Shown here: in pieces, positions 1 to 6,682 of the stretch
Numbering within the stretch: position 1 is the first letter of the stretch
Layout: each line of letters starts with the position of its first letter
Source: an uncultured Lachnospiraceae bacterium
GTDB lineage: Bacteria; Bacillota; Clostridia; Lachnospirales; Lachnospiraceae
DNA: 7,885 nucleotides
Direction of reading: 5' to 3'
NCBI GenBank assembly: GCA_937901625.1
Contig: CALDIE010000062.1
Coordinates: 1 to 7,885 of the forward strand
The notes under the pieces: generated by a model
Seen by the model: only the letters and a program-made list of their open reading frames with translations
What the model was told of the DNA's origin: nothing
Database searches by the model: none
Made by a program: the position numbers and the translations under genes

Positions 1-3000
1 ATAAGGATGAGAAGTACCTTCGCTGCGAAAACGCCGAAAAGGGTGTAGAGAGTTTTGTGGATTTTACTTTTTCTCATCAGGGTAAGATTTACCGGATTAA
101 GAGATTTCCGTCGTATACCAGGATCGATAGAAAGGGACACGAAAAGACGGAAGCCATGAAGGTGGAGTTTTTTAAGCCGGACGGAGACATGGAAAACGGT
201 ACCGCCAAGGTAGACGGCAATTCCAAAAACCCGGGATTGATCCCCGAGTTATTAAAAGTGACCTATGATCAGTACAAGCAGATTGCCATGATCGCGCAGG
301 GAGAATTTTATGATCTGTTAAACGCGAATACGTCCAAACGTACGGAAATCCTCAGGACGATCTTTCAAACGGATGGATATAAGCAGATCGAGGAGGAGTT
401 AAGGAAACGAAAAAGCGATGAAGAGACAAAGAGAGAGGACATAGAGAAGAAGATAGCTGCCAGATTCGCGCAGGTAAGTGTACCGGAGGAAGGAGAATTA
501 AAAGAGCGCTATGATCTGCAGACAGCAGCGTTTAGCGCAAAACAGAGTGTATGGAATACCGGAGAGATAACGGATATTATCAACGGAGCGATCGCCGCGG
601 AACAGGGAAAGATCTCCGTCCTCGAGGACCGTCTTGCCATAGAGGAGATTGCATGGAAAGAGCAAAACGACCGTCTGGTGAACGCAAAGGATAACAACGG
701 ATATCTGGATAAACTGGAGCGTTTGTCAGAGGAAAAGCGTTCATTGGATGAAGAAAAGGATGAGAAGGAAACAAAGAGCCGGATACTTGAGAACGCGCAA
801 AAATCCGTCTACGAAGTAAAACCTGCGTATGATGCATGGCTTGGAAGAAAGAGGGATGCCCAAAAGGCTAAAGAGTCTGTACTTGCGTTTGGTAAGCGGA
901 TCAAGGATGGGGAAAAGGCGCTTGAAGAAGCGGAAACAGCCTATAAGGATGCATTGACGCAGGAAGATCATGCAAAGGAATGCAGGGCGGAGGCTGCCCG
1001 TTTGCAGGGACAGGAAGAGGATTACAAAAAGAGGGATGATGCGCTTGGAAAGTTAAAAGTACTTGCTAAAAAGAGCATCTCCCTTAAACAAAAAGAACAG
1101 GAGCTGGAAGACAGACAGAAGGCTCTGACAAAGCAGATCGCGGAGGTGGAGGCAAGGGTCGAGATCTTGAAAGACAGCGCCGCGAAAGCAGTACAGAAAA
1201 AAGCAAAGATCGATCGTCTGGAGAAACTGTCCGCAAATATTAACAGTACGCAAAAGGCGGCAGCCGATTATGAGAAGAAGAAGGATAAGAAATTATCCAC
1301 AGAGGAGGATTTTCTTGAGAAGCAGCAGAAATACGCAGAGGCGGAACAAAGGGCTACGCATGCGCAGAATATGTTGGAAAGATGCCGTTTGGGTATCCTG
1401 GCCGCGCGCCTGATAGACGGTGAAGCGTGCCCTGTCTGCGGCTCAAAAAAACATGACGCGCCTGCTATGATGCCGGCCGGAGCTATCAGTGAAGAGGAAG
1501 TGAAGTCGGCTTTAGAGGCTCAAAAACTTGCAGGTGAGAAGAAGCAGGAAGCTTACGGTAAGGTGGAGGCTGCCGGTGCCGCTCTTAAGACGGCGGAGGA
1601 ACATTTGCGCAGGCTTTTAACAGACTGCCTGTCGGATGAGGACTACCCGGAGGGGGCAGTATTTTCCGTAGATGAGCCGACAGAAACATTACTTACAGAG
1701 CTCGCGAAAGAAAAACAGCTGATCGAAGAAAGTGCTGCAGCGACAAGAGACGAATACAGGGAAGCGGTAAGAGAAAGCGAAGAATGCGAGAATGCCGAGG
1801 CAGCGCTTAAAGATTTAAAAGGGCGGAAAACAGAGGAAATTTACGAAAGTAAAGAGAGCCTGATCGAGGAAAGAAAGAATATCGATAAGGAGACCTCGGC
1901 GGCAGAGACGCTGGCACAGGAATTAAAGGATCTTCCTTTTGAAAATCTTAAAGATGCCGTGAAGCATCGCAGAAGTCTGGAAGGGAAGGCGGAAACGATC
2001 GAAGAAACGATCCGCGCAAGCAGAGAGAATAAAGAGAGGTATTCTCATGAGCTTACGGAAGGCAGAGCCGGTGAGGCAAGCGCAAAAGAGCAGCTAAAGA
2101 GTTTCCGTGAGGATGAAGAAAGGCTTTTGGGAGAATACGAAGCGATCAGAAAAGAGAAGGGATTTGAAGATGAAGCGGGATTTTTAGATGCGATGCTCAT
2201 AGAGGATGAGATCAAACGTCTGGAGAAAGAAGTACAAAAATACCGCGAGGATGTTAAGACGAATGCGGCTCTTTTGGAAACGGCGAAGAAAGATGCCGAA
2301 GGCAGGGAGAGGATCGATATAGAGTCTCTTAACGAACAGGTGGAAGCGCTGAAAGTCCGCCGTGACAACACGCAGGAAGAGATCACGGAGGCGAAACAAC
2401 GTACCAGGATCGATCAGGACAGCCTTAATGAGATCACGCAGATGCTTCCGGAGTTTAATAAGGTACGGCATAAGGAAAGTCTGATGGAGCGGCTCTTCAG
2501 ACTGGTAACCGGACAGACCGGAAACGGTAAGTTAACCCTCGAACAGTATGTGCAGGCCTACGGTTTTGACGGGATCATCAAAGCAGCTAATGCCCGTCTC
2601 GCCCCGATGAGTGACGGACAGTATACCCTGGTCAGACAGGGAGGAGCTCTCGGAAAGCAGAGCAACAACTTTCTGGATCTGCAGGTCATCGACAATCATA
2701 CCGGTCATCGAAGACCTGTATCCAATATCTCCGGCGGTGAGAGTTTCAAGGCTTCCATGAGTCTGGCACTGGGACTTTCGGATACCGTATCTTCCGACCA
2801 CGGAGGCGTGCAGATGGATGCGCTCTTTGTGGATGAGGGATTCGGAACACTGGATAAGAAGTCAATGGAAAGCGCAATGGATATTTTGCATAACCTTTCC
2901 GGAGCCAGCAAACTGGTGGGGATCATCAGTCACCGGGAAGAACTTGTGGAAGCGATCCCGCAAAAGATGCTGATCAAAAAGACAGAAAAAGGAAGCGAGA

Positions 3001-3023
3001 TCAGTATTGAACTTCCCGAGTAG
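1..3023 (+). CDS. sbcC: SbcC, ATPase subunit of the SbcCD exonuclease (5' partial)
   Basis: SbcC is the Rad50-like SMC-family ATPase that works with the SbcD nuclease in the cytoplasm to cut DNA hairpins and protein-blocked or double-strand ends. The reading frame is open from base 3 with no stop, so the gene starts before the window; roughly 70-80 residues, including Walker A, should be missing (inferred from family layout). Of the 1006 visible residues, 1-120 complete the N-terminal ATPase lobe, with the Q-loop motif MIAQGEF around Q99. Two long charged coiled-coil arms follow, at about 125-455 and 500-830. Between them is the Rad50-type zinc hook CPVCG (Cys476 and Cys479, bases 1428-1439). 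The C-terminal lobe carries the ABC signature SGGES (from base 2730), Walker B with D944-E945 in ALFVDEGFGTLD (bases 2820-2855) and the switch histidine in ISHREE (base 2931). The GTG at base 57 is internal and is not the true start. sbcD is expected just upstream, outside the window. The reading frame shows no damage. Confidence 0.96.
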   Translation, partial: KDEKYLRCENAEKGVESFVDFTFSHQGKIYRIKRFPSYTRIDRKGHEKTEAMKVEFFKPDGDMENGTAKVDGNSKNPGLIPELLKVTYDQYKQIAMIAQGEFYDLLNANTSKRTEILRTIFQTDGYKQIEEELRKRKSDEETKREDIEKKIAARFAQVSVPEEGELKERYDLQTAAFSAKQSVWNTGEITDIINGAIAAEQGKISVLEDRLAIEEIAWKEQNDRLVNAKDNNGYLDKLERLSEEKRSLDEEKDEKETKSRILENAQKSVYEVKPAYDAWLGRKRDAQKAKESVLAFGKRIKDGEKALEEAETAYKDALTQEDHAKECRAEAARLQGQEEDYKKRDDALGKLKVLAKKSISLKQKEQELEDRQKALTKQIAEVEARVEILKDSAAKAVQKKAKIDRLEKLSANINSTQKAAADYEKKKDKKLSTEEDFLEKQQKYAEAEQRATHAQNMLERCRLGILAARLIDGEACPVCGSKKHDAPAMMPAGAISEEEVKSALEAQKLAGEKKQEAYGKVEAAGAALKTAEEHLRRLLTDCLSDEDYPEGAVFSVDEPTETLLTELAKEKQLIEESAAATRDEYREAVRESEECENAEAALKDLKGRKTEEIYESKESLIEERKNIDKETSAAETLAQELKDLPFENLKDAVKHRRSLEGKAETIEETIRASRENKERYSHELTEGRAGEASAKEQLKSFREDEERLLGEYEAIRKEKGFEDEAGFLDAMLIEDEIKRLEKEVQKYREDVKTNAALLETAKKDAEGRERIDIESLNEQVEALKVRRDNTQEEITEAKQRTRIDQDSLNEITQMLPEFNKVRHKESLMERLFRLVTGQTGNGKLTLEQYVQAYGFDGIIKAANARLAPMSDGQYTLVRQGGALGKQSNNFLDLQVIDNHTGHRRPVSNISGGESFKASMSLALGLSDTVSSDHGGVQMDALFVDEGFGTLDKKSMESAMDILHNLSGASKLVGIISHREELVEAIPQKMLIKKTEKGSEISIELPE

Positions 3024-3031
3024 AGGTTCGA

Positions 3032-3060
3032 TTGAAACTCTTTAAAAGGAATGATACAAT
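3032..3060 (+). promoter_or_regulatory. Sigma-A type promoter with extended -10, for the sensor kinase gene
   Basis: The -35 box TTGAAA (3032-3037) and the -10 box TACAAT (3055-3060) are separated by exactly 17 bases. The dinucleotide TG at 3052-3053 makes this an extended -10. Each hexamer has a single mismatch to the housekeeping consensus. It starts only 9 bases after the sbcC stop codon, and initiation is expected near 3066-3068. That gives a leader of about 50 bases before the kinase start. The kinase therefore probably has its own transcript, although read-through from sbcC is possible because no clear terminator is seen between the two genes. Confidence 0.75.
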
Positions 3061-3087
3061 TTAAAGAGCAGAGATCGGGGGAGATAC

Positions 3088-3110
3088 GGCTTCCCTGTAC
3101 GCGGGGAGCC
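3088..3110 (+). promoter_or_regulatory. Leader hairpin enclosing the kinase ribosome binding site
   Basis: The arms GGCTTCCC (3088-3095) and GGGGAGCC (3103-3110) pair over eight positions with one G-U pair, around the seven-base loop TGTACGC. The 3' arm contains GGGGAG (3103-3108), the only Shine-Dalgarno-like sequence at a proper distance (10 bases) from the ATG at 3119. Folding of the leader would thus hide the ribosome binding site. The pairing is seen in the sequence; the regulatory effect is inferred. Confidence 0.55.
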
Positions 3111-3118
3111 ATGGACGG

Positions 3119-4948
3119 ATGAGTAGGATCGGAAAGATCATACAAAAGATAAAAGAAGCAGCAAAAGGGCTGAAATTCCGGGAGAGGATGATACTTCTGT
3201 ATGTCCTCTTTGGAATTCTGCCCTTTTTGGCTGCTTATGTGATCATTTTCCAGAGTACCAACCGGAACATGGTGGAGCAGATGAGGCAGTCGGAGATTCG
3301 AAAGCTTGCAGCGCAGGCGGAACAGATTACCGGAAGTATCGATCTGGCTACGGAGTTATCCGAACGACTGTACTATGACAATGAGCAGGAAAAGATCACC
3401 TTAAAGCGTTATTCCAATACCGAAGATATGGTGGTGGATTATCGTGAGTTTGACCTTCTCTCGGAATATATCAAGACCTATTACCGTGACATTATGAGTA
3501 TCTGTATCTATCTGGATACGGATCGCAGAGTGGATAATCTCTATTTCAAGAAGTTGACGGATGCCATCCGTCAGCGTCCCTGGTATATCAGCACGGTAAA
3601 GATGCAGGGACAGCCCTGCTGGACCTATCTTACCAATACCATGACGACCCATCGGGGCCTTCGACTGACGCGTACGATGTATACCCAGGATCGGACGGAG
3701 GTGGGTATTTTAAGTATTGCGCTGAAGGCGGAACTCACGGAGGATTTCATAATGGAGCAGGATCATTACGCCGTGATGATCCATAACGGGACGAGCAAAG
3801 TTCATGCTAATTTTGATATCACCGCGGATGAAATGGAAGAGATCATGGCGACCGCTCATACCAGAGAGGAAAATTTGTGGGTTAATTTCAGAGGAGAACG
3901 CTGTATGCTAAATTTCAGCAGTATCCGTCCCAGGTATTCTTTTGATGAATATACGATCGTTACCCTGATCCCGTACAATGATATTGTCTCACAGGCAAGA
4001 GGGGACGCCCTTGTTTCCATAACGCCGGCCATTATAGCGACAGTGATCATGATCATCGCGATCGGTGTGTTGAATGACTGGTTCAACGGCAGGCTTTTAG
4101 CGCTGAAAAACGCCATGCACTATGTTGTGGAAAACAAGGAGGCAGCTGATAATACGGCTGTGGAAGTGGCCGGGATCGGAGATGCGCGCGACGAGATCTG
4201 GGAGATCTATCGGGATTTAAATTATATGGTCCGTGAGATGCAGACACTGACCGAAACGGCGAACCGGGAAAGACTTCAAAAGGAGCAGCTCCACTCCAGA
4301 CAAAGGGATGTGGAATTTAAAATGCTCGCTGCACAGATCAATCCGCATTTTTTATATAATACCCTGGAAACGATACGGATGTTAGCCTTGATCGATCAGG
4401 AAAAGGAGATTGCGGATATTTCCGTGATGCTGACCAAACTCTTACGGGGATCGCTGGATGCCGGACAGGAGTTAAGGACTCTGGCGTGGGAGATGGATCT
4501 GGTGGAATGTTACATACGGATCCAAAGTTACCGCTTCGGCGACCGTATCGTGGCGGAAGTGATCTACGATAAAGAAGAATGCGCCCGTTATGTGACGCTT
4601 CCTTTGATCGTTCAGCCCTTTGTGGAGAATGCCTATGTACATGCAATGGAGGATATGGAGTCCGGCGGAAAGATCGTGGTCCGGGTACGGATCGATGAAG
4701 CGGAAAGCCTCGTAAGATTGTATATAGAAGATAACGGTGCCGGAATGAGCAGAGAAAAGCAGGAAGATGTCAACAGAAATCTCAATGATTTTGAGAATCT
4801 GGATCGTTCCCACATCGGGATCGCCAACGTAAACCAGCGGATCAAACTCCGCTTTGGCGAAGCATACGGAGTAACCCTTGAGAGCGGACAGAATAAGGGG
4901 ACGAAAGTGGAGATCCTCCTACCTCTTATCAGGGAGGAAAATATATAA
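3119..4948 (+). CDS. Membrane sensor histidine kinase, YesM/LytS class
   Basis: This 609-residue protein is a two-component sensor kinase that should phosphorylate itself on a histidine in response to an external signal and pass the phosphate to a response regulator. A basic cytoplasmic start (1-23) is followed by a membrane helix at about 25-45. An extracellular segment of about 250 residues resembles a Cache-type sensor and includes RPWY (153-156). A second helix spans about 298-318 and a HAMP-like linker about 319-380. The catalytic part is typical of the His_kinase family of YesM: the phospho-acceptor is His410 in QINPHFLYNTLE, the N box is QPFVENAYVHA (Asn504), and the ATP-binding boxes are DNGAGM (538-543) and HIGIANVNQR (565-574). 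All key residues are present. The ATG at 3119 lies 10 bases after GGGGAG; Met24 (base 3188) is a weaker alternative start. YesM-type kinases usually sit beside a YesN-type AraC-family regulator and often beside sugar ABC transporters. Here no regulator is adjacent, but an LplB-like permease lies two genes downstream. Confidence 0.95.
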   Translation: MSRIGKIIQKIKEAAKGLKFRERMILLYVLFGILPFLAAYVIIFQSTNRNMVEQMRQSEIRKLAAQAEQITGSIDLATELSERLYYDNEQEKITLKRYSNTEDMVVDYREFDLLSEYIKTYYRDIMSICIYLDTDRRVDNLYFKKLTDAIRQRPWYISTVKMQGQPCWTYLTNTMTTHRGLRLTRTMYTQDRTEVGILSIALKAELTEDFIMEQDHYAVMIHNGTSKVHANFDITADEMEEIMATAHTREENLWVNFRGERCMLNFSSIRPRYSFDEYTIVTLIPYNDIVSQARGDALVSITPAIIATVIMIIAIGVLNDWFNGRLLALKNAMHYVVENKEAADNTAVEVAGIGDARDEIWEIYRDLNYMVREMQTLTETANRERLQKEQLHSRQRDVEFKMLAAQINPHFLYNTLETIRMLALIDQEKEIADISVMLTKLLRGSLDAGQELRTLAWEMDLVECYIRIQSYRFGDRIVAEVIYDKEECARYVTLPLIVQPFVENAYVHAMEDMESGGKIVVRVRIDEAESLVRLYIEDNGAGMSREKQEDVNRNLNDFENLDRSHIGIANVNQRIKLRFGEAYGVTLESGQNKGTKVEILLPLIREENI

Positions 4949-5031
4949 AAAATCCGATATCCGCACGAAAACCGGTGCTAAAATTTGGGGTAAACAGTTC
5001 GAAAATGTGTGGTAGGAAAGTAGGAGGCCTC

Positions 5032-5060
5032 TTGTTAGAATGAATGTGGTTTCGTATACC
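5032..5060 (+). promoter_or_regulatory. Candidate promoter for the surface protein gene
   Basis: TTGTTA (5032-5037) and TATACC (5055-5060) are separated by 17 bases, and each matches four of six positions of the housekeeping consensus. Initiation would fall near 5067, giving a leader of about 60 bases. TAGAAT (5036-5041) is a competing -10 but has no good -35 box upstream. Confidence 0.35.
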
Positions 5061-5113
5061 CGTAGTGTGCGGAATCTGAGGATACTTATTCATGAGTTCT
5101 AAACTCAAAGAAC

Positions 5114-5119
5114 AGGAGG
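5114..5119 (+). promoter_or_regulatory. Ribosome binding site of the surface protein gene
   Basis: A perfect AGGAGG lies nine bases before the ATG at 5129. It fixes this start, which is also the one that yields a proper signal peptide. An overlapping out-of-frame ATG at 5092 has no comparable site. Confidence 0.85.
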
Positions 5120-5128
5120 CAAAAAAGA

Positions 5129-6430
5129 ATGAAGAAGACTTGGAAAAAAGTGGTGACTGCCCTGGCAACAGCCGCAATGGCAGTAACACTGGTTCCGGTA
5201 AATGCCCTGGCAGGACCGGACACTGCAGATTATGCGGACGGGACCGCATACTTAAACATCAACAATTCCGATTGGGCTGAGTTCGAGCGTGAGGATGTTG
5301 ACGCAAACGTAACTTCCGACGGTACCTACACCGTATCCATGGTTGCCGAAGAGGAACAGAACCTTGCGCAGTTTAACGCTCTTGAGATCGTAAACGGTGA
5401 GTCTGTGATCGGTAACGGCGCGATCGTGACCATTGACGAGATCAAGTTAAACGGCGAAGCGATCGAGCTTCAGGGACCTAGCTACACCTGCTCCGCAGAT
5501 GGCGGCGGTATCATCACCAGAGTAAACCTTTACAATGAGTGGAACAGCCCTGTAGATGACAACGGAGTACCCGGAGATGATGTACGTGCCGAGGTTGATC
5601 CTGCTACAACGACCGCATGCCTGTGGACTGCTGAACAGCTCGAGGGCGTATCTTCCGTAGAAGTAACCTTTACGGTATCCGGTTTCGGTACTTTCAAGGA
5701 AGTATCGGAAGTGGAAGTGGAAGTCGCTCCCGCAGTTGAGATCGATAAGGATGGCGTTTATCACGCGTTCATCGGTTTCCAGTCTCCTACGTATGCATTC
5801 CGTAACGCATGGGATGGTGATGACGGATACGGACATGACACCGCAAACTTTGACCATGTGACCGGTTGGGGCGCAGGCAACGAAGAACTGACGCTCGAAG
5901 GAACATTTGAAGATGCAGAGATCACCGGTAACGGTACTTATACTGTAGCAGCAAGAGGATTGAACTTTACAACAGATGACTGGTCTCAGGATCACATGAA
6001 CCTGATCTTCTTCTCTACCGATATCCCGACCACACCGGACATCACTTTCTCCGATGTAGAGCTTAAGGTAAACGGCAATAACGTTGACCTTGGCGGTGTA
6101 TATGTAGTCAGCGAAGACAATACCTGCCTGCGTGTTCAGATCCAGAATATCTGGGATTCCGATCATGGTATCGCTGAGATCGCATATTATCCTACACCTG
6201 TTACCGAACTCGAGATCACCTTTACGGTATCCGGATTCAATTATGACAATACTGCAGCAGAACCCGCAGCAGAGGCTGCTCAGGCAGAAGCGCCTGCGGC
6301 AGCGGCCGAGGCTCCTGAAGCAGAAGAGTCCGGAAGCAATGCCGGCGCAGTCGCAGCAGGTGTTGCCGGTGTAGTAGTGGTAGGAGGAGCGGCAGCAGCC
6401 ATCGTCGCCGGAAAGAAAAAGAAGAAATAA
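5129..6430 (+). CDS. Secreted two-domain surface protein with C-terminal membrane anchor (family not recognised)
   Basis: I do not recognise this 433-residue protein as a named family. Residues 1-28 form a classical signal peptide: MKKTWKK, a hydrophobic core, then a signal peptidase I site after ALA28. There is no lipobox. The mature part is acidic and rich in beta-forming residues. It seems to contain two related domains, about 38-190 and 205-372. Each has a GTYTV strand (65-69 and 269-273) and a later element with a lysine and glycine, EIKLNG and ELKVNG. An N-x-W stretch follows (YNEW and QNIW), and each domain ends in TFTVSGF (180-186 and 364-370). An Ala/Glu/Pro-rich linker (375-400) leads to a hydrophobic helix (about 404-428) and a terminal run of five lysines. 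The protein is therefore probably held in the membrane and displayed outside. There is no LPXTG motif. The fold and position between a YesM-type kinase and a sugar permease suggest carbohydrate binding, but this is inference; an adhesin or sensor accessory is also possible. The strong ribosome site, biased codons and strong terminator suggest high expression. Confidence 0.85.
   Translation: MKKTWKKVVTALATAAMAVTLVPVNALAGPDTADYADGTAYLNINNSDWAEFEREDVDANVTSDGTYTVSMVAEEEQNLAQFNALEIVNGESVIGNGAIVTIDEIKLNGEAIELQGPSYTCSADGGGIITRVNLYNEWNSPVDDNGVPGDDVRAEVDPATTTACLWTAEQLEGVSSVEVTFTVSGFGTFKEVSEVEVEVAPAVEIDKDGVYHAFIGFQSPTYAFRNAWDGDDGYGHDTANFDHVTGWGAGNEELTLEGTFEDAEITGNGTYTVAARGLNFTTDDWSQDHMNLIFFSTDIPTTPDITFSDVELKVNGNNVDLGGVYVVSEDNTCLRVQIQNIWDSDHGIAEIAYYPTPVTELEITFTVSGFNYDNTAAEPAAEAAQAEAPAAAAEAPEAEESGSNAGAVAAGVAGVVVVGGAAAAIVAGKKKKK
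5666..5682 (+). repeat. 17-base direct repeat inside the surface protein gene, copy 1
   Basis: ACCTTTACGGTATCCGG occurs here and again, identically and in the same frame, at 6218-6234. In both places it encodes the last strand of a domain (TFTVSG). It supports an internal duplication of the domain, although shared codon preference could also keep such a short stretch identical. Confidence 0.7.
6218..6234 (+). repeat. 17-base direct repeat inside the surface protein gene, copy 2
   Basis: This is the second copy of the repeat at 5666-5682, at the end of the second domain. The starts of the two copies are 552 bases (184 codons) apart, which is about the size of one domain unit plus its linker. 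Confidence 0.7.
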
Positions 6431-6431
6431 A

Positions 6432-6459
6432 TCCGGACAGGGTCTGTAAGACCTGCGGA
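6432..6459 (+). other. Imperfect hairpin just after the surface protein stop codon
   Basis: TCCG (6432-6435) pairs with CGGA (6456-6459), CAG with CTG, and GTCT with AGAC around a three-base loop, with small bulges. It has no U tail, so it is not a terminator by itself. It might protect the 3' end of the transcript together with the terminator downstream. Confidence 0.3.
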
Positions 6460-6490
6460 AAAATAAGAATAAGAATCCAAAATGACAGAA

Positions 6491-6521
6491 GTGCGGTACC
6501 TTTTCGGTGCCGCGCTTTTTT
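6491..6521 (+). terminator. Strong intrinsic terminator after the surface protein gene
   Basis: The arms GTGCGGTACC (6491-6500) and GGTGCCGCGC (6506-6515) form a ten-pair stem with two G-U pairs, around the five-base loop TTTTC. Six T follow directly (6516-6521). It lies about 60 bases after the stop codon and should separate the surface protein transcript from the permease transcript. Confidence 0.9.
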
Positions 6522-6539
6522 GTTCTAATTTTTGGGTAT

Positions 6540-6555
6540 TTGAAATCGTTTTATT
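6540..6555 (+). promoter_or_regulatory. cre-like / LacI-family operator candidate upstream of the permease gene
   Basis: TTGAAATCGTTTTATT fits the published degenerate CcpA cre pattern WTGNAANCGNWNNCWW at every fixed position except one (A in place of the C near the 3' end). The AAATCGTTT core is typical of LacI/CcpA-family operators. It sits about 28 bases before the candidate -10 box of a sugar transporter gene, a fitting place for catabolite control. Short degenerate motifs also arise by chance. Confidence 0.4.
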
Positions 6556-6582
6556 AAGGTATTTTTTTTTAGTGGCGGGCAT

Positions 6583-6588
6583 TATACT
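6583..6588 (+). promoter_or_regulatory. Candidate -10 box for the permease gene
   Basis: TATACT matches the -10 consensus at five of six positions. At the right distance upstream there is only a T-rich tract (from 6562), not a good -35 box, so the promoter may need an activator. Initiation near 6594-6596 would give a leader of about 88 bases. Confidence 0.45.
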
Positions 6589-6604
6589 AAGATTCGGGGG
6601 AAAA

Positions 6605-6653
6605 GCTCTGTTTGCTCATACGGATCGCAAAAGAGTATGGCGAAAAACAGAGC
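6605..6653 (+). promoter_or_regulatory. Long stem-loop in the permease leader
   Basis: GCTCTGTTT (6605-6613) is perfectly complementary to AAACAGAGC (6645-6653). Inside it, CATAC (6617-6621) pairs with GTATG (6635-6639), leaving a 13-base apical loop and a small asymmetric internal loop. The structure lies between the candidate transcription start and the ribosome binding site AAGGAAAGGA (6664-6673). There is no U run after it, so it is not an ordinary terminator. It could be a translational control element, an RNA stability element, or a DNA-level operator; which one cannot be told from sequence. Confidence 0.5.
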
Positions 6654-6682
6654 GGCACAAACGAAGGAAAGGATGTGTGGAA

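Larger units (their letters stand above)
4949..5128 (+). other. Intergenic regulatory region between kinase and surface protein genes
   Basis: No convincing coding frame and no U-tailed terminator is seen in this gap, so kinase transcripts could run into the next gene. It holds two similar 12-base elements, CGAAAACCGGTG (4966-4977) and CGAAAATGTGTG (5000-5011), matching at 9 of 12 positions with starts 34 bases apart. It also holds an 8-base palindrome, GAGGCCTC (5024-5031), a candidate promoter (5032-5060), a small hairpin with arms GAGTT and AACTC (5094-5106), and the ribosome binding site AGGAGG (5114-5119). Apart from the ribosome binding site these are tentative. Confidence 0.4.

Noticed and set aside
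57..59. GTG at base 57 as the start of sbcC
   Set aside because: The frame stays open to the left edge, the upstream residues fit SbcC, and a start here would leave out the Walker A region.
3024..3041. Possible terminator after sbcC (GAGGTTC and GAAACTC arms)
   Set aside because: The stem has an internal mismatch, no U run follows, and the region overlaps the -35 box of the kinase promoter.
4964..4979. Possible terminator after the kinase (GCAC and GTGC arms)
   Set aside because: Only four pairs form, and there is no U tract after them.
5024..5031. GAGGCCTC palindrome as an operator
   Set aside because: Eight-base palindromes are common by chance, and nothing else points to a binding site at this position.
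5092..5280. 62-residue + strand frame overlapping the start of the surface protein gene
   Set aside because: It is out of frame with the signal peptide gene, has no ribosome site of its own, and contains that gene's AGGAGG; its sequence is a shifted reading of the signal peptide region.
5447..6166. 239-residue open frame on the minus strand inside the surface protein gene
   Set aside because: It lies wholly opposite a well-supported gene, has no plausible domain or signal, and is explained by strong codon bias on the + strand.
6280..6582. 100-residue minus-strand frame across the end of the surface protein gene and the terminator
   Set aside because: It reads through the terminator hairpin and the antisense of the lysine tail (runs of Phe), and it has no recognisable feature.
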